From positions 930,001 through 994,000 of the forward strand of contig NZ_CP058909.1 of assembly GCF_013415905.1 (NCBI RefSeq): 64,000 bases of DNA, given 5' to 3'. Shown here piece after piece: positions 7,003 through 13,664 of the stretch. The notes below the pieces were generated by a model. That model was not told the DNA's origin. It did not search any database and saw only the letters and a list, made by a program, of their open reading frames with translations. Position numbers and translations under genes: made by a program. Origin of the DNA: Halosimplex pelagicum. GTDB taxonomy: Archaea; Halobacteriota; Halobacteria; Halobacteriales; Haloarculaceae. How positions within the stretch are numbered: the first letter of the stretch is position 1; each line of letters opens with the position of its first letter.

Positions 7003-7102
7003 TTACTGTATACAATAAGCCCCGCGTACTTAACCTTACCGAATACAGAAAGGCTTACTGTATTGGGAAAGGATTATACCACAAGGGGGAGTATTACCGA
7101 AT
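7003..7102. promoter_or_regulatory. Divergent control region with four TTACYGWAT repeats
   Basis: Nine-base motifs occur in direct orientation at 7003 (TTACTGTAT), 7036 (TTACCGAAT), 7055 (TTACTGTAT) and 7094 (TTACCGAAT). CCGAATACAG (7039-7048) and CTGTATTGGG (7058-7067) also form a 9-of-10 inverted repeat with a 9-base spacer. The region is AT-rich and separates the leftward Tat/zinc operon from the rightward regulator-HNH pair, so it probably holds both promoters and the binding sites of one repressor, perhaps the product of the 7108 gene. Confidence 0.65.
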
Positions 7103-7107
7103 GAAGT

Positions 7108-7332
7108 ATGACTACGGCTACGCAAACCGCGGACATGTCACAGGGCCGCGGCCTATTGACCGAGAGCGAGCGCGAAGCAATCGCCGGCGAAGCGTCCGAT
7201 TCCTACCGCTACAAGACGCGGTCGTTCCTACGCGACCGCCTCGAAGAGGTCGAGGAGGATGTCGCCGTCCTCGCCGAGCACGATCCCGAGTTGCTGGACG
7301 AACTGCGCGATGTCGTCTGTGAGGAGGGGTAG
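7108..7332 (+). CDS. Small haloarchaeal regulator-like protein
   Basis: A 74-residue acidic protein of a type frequent in haloarchaea: the motif LLTESEREAIAGEASDSYRY followed by a helix-rich segment RSFLRDRLEEVEEDVAVLAEHDPELLDELR. Relatives often sit beside regulated or mobile genes and may bind DNA or act as a dimeric partner. A start at internal MSQGRG (7135) is equally possible. It lies directly behind the four-repeat control region and two bases before the HNH gene, so an autoregulatory role is likely. Confidence 0.65.
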   Translation: MTTATQTADMSQGRGLLTESEREAIAGEASDSYRYKTRSFLRDRLEEVEEDVAVLAEHDPELLDELRDVVCEEG

Positions 7333-7334
7333 GA

Positions 7335-8444
7335 ATGGCAGACGAACATCCTTGGCGAGACGAAGAGAGGTTGAGGGAGATGTACTGTGGCGAGATGCTG
7401 ACCACATATGAGATCGCGTCCGAATGGGGCTGCTGCCGCGGAACTATTCAGACTTGGCTGGACAAGCACGAAATCCCCACCCGCGATCGGGGGAAGTCCC
7501 CCCGCCCCGGGGAAAAGGACTCTGTCTCGTGTCCAGATTGTGACCAAGACTTCGACACTGAAAAAGGGATGAAGGTGCATCATGGCTGGAAGCATGATGG
7601 AGATCTGGACACCGAGGACGAGTCTGCGCTGAATTCATGGGACCACAAGTGCCCGGATTGTGAGGAAGAGTTCAGCACGGAGAGGGGGCTGAACATTCAT
7701 CACGGACGAGTTCATGATGGATCTCTCACCACCATCGAGATAGAATGTCATTATTGCGGGGGGCGAGAGCAGAGGCCAAAGAGGCAAATAAACAACCCTG
7801 ACCGGGTGTTTTGCTCTCGTGAGTGTCACCACAAGTGGAAAGGGGACGACACAACAAAAACCTCGGTTGAGTGTGCCGAGTGTGGGGGTGAGTTGGAGCG
7901 GTATAAACGCCGCGTAGAACAATATGATCGACAATTCTGCGGTCCCTCGTGCCGCAATAGTTGGTACCGATCGAACATAGCCACAGGCGCCGAACACCCA
8001 CTATATGACCGGGTTGAGGTGGAGTGTGCGAATTGTGGTGCTGTAGAGAAGAGATACCCCAGCCAATCCGGGTACGAGAATCATTTTTGCTCGGGTGATT
8101 GCTATGGCGAATGGGCTTCTGAAAACCTGACCGGCGAAGACGCTCACCACTACAAGGGCGGGGAATACGGGTACGGGCCTGGGTGGACACTCTCTAAGAA
8201 AGAAGCAGTCCGGGAGCGCGATGACCGGGAGTGTCAGCACTGTGGCAGGGGGGAGGAGGAGCACTTGGAAGAATTTGGCCGAAGGCACGCTGTCCACCAC
8301 ATCACCCCAGCCCGCTCATTTGACGACCCTCAAAAACGGAATGCCATGAACAACCTCGTGACACTCTGCGTGGAGAGGTGTCACCAAGACTGGGAGGCGA
8401 TGGCGCCCTTGCGCCCAGACACCAGGAGTAATTCCGCCGGTTGA
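7335..8444 (+). CDS. HNH endonuclease with multiple zinc fingers (free-standing homing type)
   Basis: This 369-residue protein starts with a helix-turn-helix-like segment (YEIASEWGCCRGTIQTWLDK, about 25-44), has two C2H2-like fingers (CPDC to HHGWKH near 65-85; CPDC to HHGRVH near 108-128), then three CxxC/FCS-type knuckles, and ends in an HNH domain (CQHC, AVHHITPARSF, NNLVTLC near 300-350). It likely cuts DNA at a site selected by the fingers. Its GC content and codon use are clearly lower than its neighbours', a sign of separate transfer. It lies directly upstream of a tail gene, as homing endonucleases often do. Confidence 0.85.
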   Translation: MADEHPWRDEERLREMYCGEMLTTYEIASEWGCCRGTIQTWLDKHEIPTRDRGKSPRPGEKDSVSCPDCDQDFDTEKGMKVHHGWKHDGDLDTEDESALNSWDHKCPDCEEEFSTERGLNIHHGRVHDGSLTTIEIECHYCGGREQRPKRQINNPDRVFCSRECHHKWKGDDTTKTSVECAECGGELERYKRRVEQYDRQFCGPSCRNSWYRSNIATGAEHPLYDRVEVECANCGAVEKRYPSQSGYENHFCSGDCYGEWASENLTGEDAHHYKGGEYGYGPGWTLSKKEAVRERDDRECQHCGRGEEEHLEEFGRRHAVHHITPARSFDDPQKRNAMNNLVTLCVERCHQDWEAMAPLRPDTRSNSAG

Positions 8445-8506
8445 GTCTCCGCACCGATGACCCCCTACATGGGCGAGGAAGTGGTAATCCAGGATTCTCA
8501 CAACAC

Positions 8507-9166
8507 ATGCCAGGACTTAGAGACAAAGCTATCCTTGAGATTGATCTCAGGGACGAGAGTGGAAATGTAAGGACAGGAAAATTTTTCCTCCAGGAGGACC
8601 TCAACGACAGCAGCGAGCTCTCGAAGCTGTTCCTGCTCTCCAACCGGGGACAGTATATCAGCGAGGCGTTCGACGTAGCCAGCGACCAGATCCCGGACGA
8701 CATCCTCGAAGGCGAGACTGAGAACCGCCGCGGCTATCACGTCGACGGTGGCGCCGGCACCTTCGGCTACAACCTGACGGCGAACGTCGGCCCCGAGGAG
8801 GATCCGTGGGGCGACGGGTCGGCGGCAGCCGGCGCGGTCAACCGCTACGATGCGTCTGGCGATGTGGCGCTGGTCGCGAAGAAGCAGGTTCTGGAGTGGT
8901 ACGTCGGCCAGGCGAAGACTGACAGCGGGAACCCCGCCCGGCTGCACGTCGGCGAGTGGACCGATGGGTCACACGGCACCGATGTCGGCGCGTACGAGCA
9001 CCCGTTGACGGTCGCGATCACCGAGTTGAACATCGACAACGACCCTGACAAGCCGTCGGCGTTCAACGCGACGATCACGGTCGAGTGGACGACGCCGTGG
9101 GCCGGCGCCGTCGACTGGGCCCAGGACGTCGTCGACGACATCGCCGAGATCATCCCGGAGTTCTGA
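8507..9166 (+). CDS. Distal tail-region structural protein
   Basis: A 219-residue protein started at MPGLRDKAIL; an upstream extension to 8441 lies in sequence that looks like the tail of the HNH insertion. The protein is beta-rich with VTEGE-type acidic loops and ends in a Trp/Ile-rich helix (WAQDVVDDIAEIIPEF). Position after the tape measure (if the cargo island is ignored) and before another tail gene suggests a distal-tail or baseplate ring component. No specific family recognised. Confidence 0.65.
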   Translation: MPGLRDKAILEIDLRDESGNVRTGKFFLQEDLNDSSELSKLFLLSNRGQYISEAFDVASDQIPDDILEGETENRRGYHVDGGAGTFGYNLTANVGPEEDPWGDGSAAAGAVNRYDASGDVALVAKKQVLEWYVGQAKTDSGNPARLHVGEWTDGSHGTDVGAYEHPLTVAITELNIDNDPDKPSAFNATITVEWTTPWAGAVDWAQDVVDDIAEIIPEF

Positions 9167-9169
9167 CTC

Positions 9170-10285
9170 ATGAAGTACCTGTACACACATCCCATCCCGG
9201 AGCAAGCCCAGACCGGCGAGAGCAACAGCCTCGGCCAGCAACTCGCCAAACACGGCCTGCTCGACGGCGGGACGGCCATCGAGTCGATCGCGTCGGAGGC
9301 GTCGGATCTGACGCTGGAGGGGCAGTACCGCTGGGGTGGGCGCATCTCGACGATGCTCGCCCACGAACTCGACGAGCTGGCCGACGCGGGCATCCCGGCG
9401 CTGCCGCTCTACCGTCCCGAGCGCACGTTCGGCAACGCCGGCTACTACTCCATCGAGAGCGCGGACATCACGCCGCTGCATCCGAACCGGCGCGAGGTCT
9501 GGCAGTACGACGCCAGCCTGACGTTCATCGGGACGCGCGGGAACTACCGGAGGCGGCTTAGTACCAACCCCAGCCAAGTTGATCATCCTTGGGGGAATGA
9601 TACCCGCGCCCTGGTCGGGCTCCCGGCAGCTGCGTCGCGCGTCGAGTGGCGCGACCCCGACACGGCCGAGACGACGCCGGCGACCGCGGATGTCACGCGG
9701 AGCGCGGAGTTCGCGGACGTCGACCTGTACGACGCCCAGGCGGCGCCGTACGACAGCCCCGAACTCGTGGCCGACGTGCCCTACGCTCGTGAGGGCGAGG
9801 TCGATGTCTCCGTGTTCGACACGCAGGGCCACGCCGACCGGTCGGACAGCGACGGCATCCGCCAGTGGGAGAAGGCCTGGGTCCCAGCTCACGACTACAC
9901 AGGAACGCCGGTCCTGAGCAACGGCCTGGTCAGACTCACACTCGACACGGACACGGGCCTCGCGGCTGAGCACTGGGACGGCGGCGGCGCCGGCGCGTGG
10001 GCGGCCGAGAGCCTGCCCGCCAGCGACTGGGCGCTGTGGGACGTGGACATCCGGAGCATCGGCCTGGCGGCGGTCACGGCGCGGCTGCGCTTCCGCGACA
10101 CGACGAGCAACGACACCTACCCGCTGGACTGTCACCTCCAGCGGGGCTACGCCGACCCGCAGTGGACGATCACGTCGGGCAGCGCGGTCCCATCGGGCCT
10201 GGAGTCGCTGCTCGACCCCGTCTCGAGCCCGCAGATCGGCCGGCCCGGTGCCACGCAGAACGTCATCGCGCGGGGTGAGCTGTAG
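9170..10285 (+). CDS. Distal tail protein
   Basis: This 371-residue protein starts three bases after the preceding stop. The N-terminal domain (about 1-140) includes EGQYRWGGRISTMLAHELDELADAGIP and a TGTRGNYRRR-like end; the remainder is a beta-rich, carbohydrate-binding-like sandwich (about 190-360) with many Trp and Asp residues. That pairing resembles distal tail proteins that carry an accessory binding module. It is followed by adhesin-type genes. Identification is from context and composition. Confidence 0.6.
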   Translation: MKYLYTHPIPEQAQTGESNSLGQQLAKHGLLDGGTAIESIASEASDLTLEGQYRWGGRISTMLAHELDELADAGIPALPLYRPERTFGNAGYYSIESADITPLHPNRREVWQYDASLTFIGTRGNYRRRLSTNPSQVDHPWGNDTRALVGLPAAASRVEWRDPDTAETTPATADVTRSAEFADVDLYDAQAAPYDSPELVADVPYAREGEVDVSVFDTQGHADRSDSDGIRQWEKAWVPAHDYTGTPVLSNGLVRLTLDTDTGLAAEHWDGGGAGAWAAESLPASDWALWDVDIRSIGLAAVTARLRFRDTTSNDTYPLDCHLQRGYADPQWTITSGSAVPSGLESLLDPVSSPQIGRPGATQNVIARGEL

Positions 10286-10287
10286 AG

Positions 10288-11658
10288 ATGCCGACGGAGA
10301 CCTGGACGACGGTCGGGAGCCACACCTGGACGGTCCCCGACAACGTCGCGCAGGTGACGATCCGCGTGTGGGGGGCGAGCACCGCCTCCGCCGAGGGCGG
10401 CCGTGCCGAGGCGACGTTCGACGTGACGGGTATCAGCACACTCTATCCGTACGTGGGCGGTGAGGGCGGCACGGACAACGGTCCCGGCGGATTCAACGGC
10501 GGTGGCGCCGGCGGGAGCGGGACCCAATCGACGGGCAACGACGGTGGTGGGGCCACCGATGTCCGCCGCGGTGGGGAGACACTCTCCGACCGGCTCATCG
10601 TCGCCGGCGGTGCTGGTGGTTGGGGGTCGTACACCACCCGGGACCCCGGACACGGCGGCGGCGCGAATCAGAACGGGCAGGAGGGTGAAGAGGGGGCCGG
10701 GACGATCGGCGGCGAGGGCGGGACGCTCTCGTCGGGCGGTGCCGGCGGGACCGCCAGCGCCGTCGACGGCGAAGATGGCTCGCTCGGGCAGGGTGGTGCC
10801 GGCGCATCGACCGACACCAATGGGTCCGCCGGCGGTGGCGGCGGTGGCGGCTACTACGGTGGTGGCGGAGGGGGTGTCGGCGCGGCCAGCGACGACGAAT
10901 CCGGCGGCCCCGGCGGTGGCGGCTCGGGCTGGGTCGCCAGCAGCGGGACGAACGTCTCGGGATCGACGGGTGTCCGGGCGGGCGACGGCCGCGTCGAGAT
11001 CGAGTACGTCCTCGGTCCGGTCCCGGGCGTCGACGCCACCACCTCGGCCGCCGACGCCATCACCGTCACGTGGGACGATCCCTTCAGCACCGAGGACAGC
11101 TTCGAGCTCTACCGGAGCACGTCGCCGGGCGTTGACACCTCGGGGTCGCCCTTCGCGACGGTCGGCGCCGGCGTGACCAGTTTCGTCGACGCGGGCCTCC
11201 CGGACGGCGAGCGCTACTACTACCGCGTCTGTGCCACGCAGGGCGGCGAGCAGGGCAACGACTCCGCCGAGGTCGCGGCGACGACGGCGCTGCCGGCGCC
11301 GGGGGACCTGGCTGTCTCGAACGTCACGGCCGACAGCGTGGACCTCTCGTGGACGAACACCCACGACAACGGGACCGTGACCGTCCAGTACCGACCCACG
11401 GACACGTCGACCTGGCAAGACGCCGCGACGGGGCTGTCCCGGTCGACCGAGAGCTACACGCTGTCGGGCCTGCGCAACGGCGAGGCCCACGACGCCCGCG
11501 TGCTCGCGGTCACGGAGCACACCCAGACGGCCGACGCCGTCTTCGACGTCCAGCCCGGCGAGACGTGGACGTTCACGAAGCCGCTGGACCCCGAGACGAT
11601 GCCCTTCGAAAAACCGTTAGTTAACGGCGGCACAGTCCGCCCTGACGACGCCCCATAG
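10288..11658 (+). CDS. Gly-rich/fibronectin type III tail adhesin
   Basis: This 456-residue protein has three parts. Residues about 8-55 form a jelly-roll-like start (WTVPDNVAQVTIRVWGA). Residues about 56-235 are a glycine-rich domain with GGGAGG and GGGGGGGYYGGGGG runs, of the type found in ALK-like Gly-rich and phage fibre proteins. Residues about 245-425 hold two fibronectin type III domains (ATTSAADAITVTWDD; LSWTNTHDNGTVTVQYRP). Polyglycine-helix sandwiches at phage tips bind receptors, so a host-recognition role is likely. FnIII domains are common decorations of tail proteins. Confidence 0.75.
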   Translation: MPTETWTTVGSHTWTVPDNVAQVTIRVWGASTASAEGGRAEATFDVTGISTLYPYVGGEGGTDNGPGGFNGGGAGGSGTQSTGNDGGGATDVRRGGETLSDRLIVAGGAGGWGSYTTRDPGHGGGANQNGQEGEEGAGTIGGEGGTLSSGGAGGTASAVDGEDGSLGQGGAGASTDTNGSAGGGGGGGYYGGGGGGVGAASDDESGGPGGGGSGWVASSGTNVSGSTGVRAGDGRVEIEYVLGPVPGVDATTSAADAITVTWDDPFSTEDSFELYRSTSPGVDTSGSPFATVGAGVTSFVDAGLPDGERYYYRVCATQGGEQGNDSAEVAATTALPAPGDLAVSNVTADSVDLSWTNTHDNGTVTVQYRPTDTSTWQDAATGLSRSTESYTLSGLRNGEAHDARVLAVTEHTQTADAVFDVQPGETWTFTKPLDPETMPFEKPLVNGGTVRPDDAP

Positions 11659-11668
11659 GAGATCCATC

Positions 11669-12823
11669 ATGGATGAACCCAACTACCAGATCACGGATAG
11701 CACCGGTACAGTCATCGGCGAGATCGGCGCGACCAGCGACGGCGACGTGGTCGTCGAGCACGCAGCCACGGGCGAGACAGCAACGCTGGGGCCGAGCGGG
11801 CTCGGCGTCGCACAGGCCAACATCGGCGCGATATCTGGTGTCGACGCCCAGCCTCACCAACCCCGCTACCAGTCCTACAAGAGCGACTTCAGCTGGCAGG
11901 ACATCTCGTGGGAGGACAAGGGCGGTCCGATCATCGACGGCTCTGGCCCAGGCGACGGAGAAGCTGCCTGGCCGACTGTGATCCACGCCGCGTCGGTGCT
12001 CGACAACTCATACGACGACTGGTATTGCTACTGGTCGACCCACGACCGCAACTATATCGCGCTCTCGACGGCACCGAGTCCGTGGGGGCCGTGGAGCTAT
12101 CACGGCAAAGTCCTGTCCGACAGTGAGGGCTCGCAGACGGCCTCCCCATCGGTCGTGTTCGACCCTGAGCGGGGGCGGCTCAACCTCTACTACCACGTCG
12201 ACCCGGACTTCACGACGGGCGGGGCGGGCAAGCAGTACACCAAGCTCGCGACGGCCGCCTCGACGGGCAATGGCACCTCTTTTACCATCCAGGGGGCCGC
12301 GCTGGATGCGCCGGAAGACGCCAACTGGGACGGCCACGAGCGCAGTTACATGTCGGTGGTTCGCCGCGGAAAACGCTTCATCGGCGTGTATCAGGGCCGG
12401 GACAAGGCGAACAACATCAAAGGCATCGGGCTGTGTCACTCCATCGACGGCGAGACGTTCGTCAAATCGCAGAGTCAGCCAGCCTGGGACAACACGCAGT
12501 GGGCTGGCTACGACCCGACAATCCCGCAAGGCGGTTCGCCCGCGCTCTCGCTCGTCGGCGGCCACCTCACGATCCACTACGCGGATTTCCAGGCCGCCGA
12601 AGCCCGGGCGCTCCCCTACGAGAGTGCCGACGCCGCGCTCTTGCAGGGGGGCGAGACGGTCTACACGGCGCCGGCGTGGACCGACAGCGGCGACACGGTC
12701 GTCGCGCAGGACTTCGTCTCCGACGGAGAGTATCTGTATCTGGTCTACTTCGCGACGCCGACCGATGGGGTCGACAACGAAATTGGCGTTGCGCGGGCTG
12801 AACTGGGGGTCGATATCGGATGA
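11669..12823 (+). CDS. Tail fibre with five-bladed beta-propeller (GH43/sialidase-like fold)
   Basis: This 384-residue protein opens with a short N-terminal attachment region (about 1-55), then a glycosidase-like propeller. It has repeated blade motifs such as DDWYCYWSTHDRNYIALSTAPSP, GRLNLYYHVDP and GKRFIGVYQGRDKANNIKGIG, where WSTAPSPWGPW is typical of GH43/GH117-type folds. A tail fibre with such a fold could bind or cut the sugars of the host S-layer. I cannot confirm the full catalytic acid set, so binding only is possible. The next gene overlaps by four bases. Confidence 0.7.
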   Translation: MDEPNYQITDSTGTVIGEIGATSDGDVVVEHAATGETATLGPSGLGVAQANIGAISGVDAQPHQPRYQSYKSDFSWQDISWEDKGGPIIDGSGPGDGEAAWPTVIHAASVLDNSYDDWYCYWSTHDRNYIALSTAPSPWGPWSYHGKVLSDSEGSQTASPSVVFDPERGRLNLYYHVDPDFTTGGAGKQYTKLATAASTGNGTSFTIQGAALDAPEDANWDGHERSYMSVVRRGKRFIGVYQGRDKANNIKGIGLCHSIDGETFVKSQSQPAWDNTQWAGYDPTIPQGGSPALSLVGGHLTIHYADFQAAEARALPYESADAALLQGGETVYTAPAWTDSGDTVVAQDFVSDGEYLYLVYFATPTDGVDNEIGVARAELGVDIG

Positions 12824-13470
12824 CGGTGCTCTTCGACAACTACCGACTCGTCAAGTCGTCTCGGACGAACTTCCTCACCGGGAGCCTTCCCGACTGGCTC
12901 ATCGACGGGTCCAGAGGTGGCGGGTCCATCACGGCCGAGTCGGAGAACGGCGGGCGGGCTGTCCTGAGCTCGGGAACACAGTCGACGGGCGACGAGGCGA
13001 AACTGGAGACGAACGACCTCGATCCCGGCCCGTTCGATGGGATGTACATGCGCTCGGTCGTGCGCCACGGCGGGGCAGTCTCGAACCCCCGGGCGTCGTC
13101 GGACATCTGCGGGTGGCGCGGCCCGAATGGGGATAACAACATCCTCCACCGCGTCTACGTCACGAACCTATCAGAGCAACGGAACACGATCACCATCGAG
13201 CGCAATGGGTCAACGACGCTCGCCGGGACGCGAGCGTGGACTGACGACCTGCACACGCTCGAAAGCGAGCTGCTCTGGGACACAACCGACGGGCGGATCC
13301 TCCACCGGTTCCAGGACGCGTTCGCTCAGGAGGTAACGTCGGTGCAGCCGGACCTGTCGAGCAACTTCTTCCGTGGGAAAATCAACGTGCTGACGAACGA
13401 CACTGAGGTAGATCGCGTGATGTACGTTTACGAGGTCGAGATCGGGTACGTCGACAAGCTCGATGGGTAA
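12820..13470 (+). CDS. Jelly-roll (concanavalin-like) tail protein
   Basis: A 216-residue protein coupled by ATGA overlap to the propeller gene. It is almost all beta strands, with Trp/Asn-rich loops (WRGPNGDNNILHRVYVTN) and a C-terminal strand FRGKINVLTND, as in lectin-like jelly-roll modules. As partner of the propeller protein it may complete the receptor-binding device or act as a separate glycan-binding protein. No catalytic residues recognised. Confidence 0.65.
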   Translation: MTVLFDNYRLVKSSRTNFLTGSLPDWLIDGSRGGGSITAESENGGRAVLSSGTQSTGDEAKLETNDLDPGPFDGMYMRSVVRHGGAVSNPRASSDICGWRGPNGDNNILHRVYVTNLSEQRNTITIERNGSTTLAGTRAWTDDLHTLESELLWDTTDGRILHRFQDAFAQEVTSVQPDLSSNFFRGKINVLTNDTEVDRVMYVYEVEIGYVDKLDG

Positions 13471-13528
13471 GGGTCCTACTGAGCGCCCGTTTCACGCTCG
13501 CCGGGACTGTAACGAACCTACCCCGAAC

Positions 13529-13577
13529 GTTTAAGACTCACCTCACCGACCTATCACGTGCCTGCATTCGCAGGCAC
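13529..13577 (+). promoter_or_regulatory. Candidate promoter and 8-bp hairpin ahead of the hub gene
   Basis: The 194-base gap before the hub gene has a TTTAAG box near 13,530. GTGCCTGC (13558-13565) and GCAGGCAC (13570-13577) form a perfect 8-bp stem with an ATTC loop. If transcription starts near 13,557, the hairpin would be the very 5' end of a leader of about 100 bases. Alternatively the hairpin terminates the upstream fibre operon. Either way the hub gene is transcriptionally set apart from the fibres. Confidence 0.5.
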
Positions 13578-13664
13578 CTTCCGCGACCATCGGATGTGCG
13601 TCCCCCCGTGCATCCACCCGTTTCTTGATCACCTCTGAGCCGACAGTCCGCGTTTTCCAGACCC

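Noticed and set aside
10480-10980. Gly-rich low-complexity DNA considered as a DNA repeat
   Set aside because: It stays in one frame of the adhesin and codes for a known kind of polyglycine domain.
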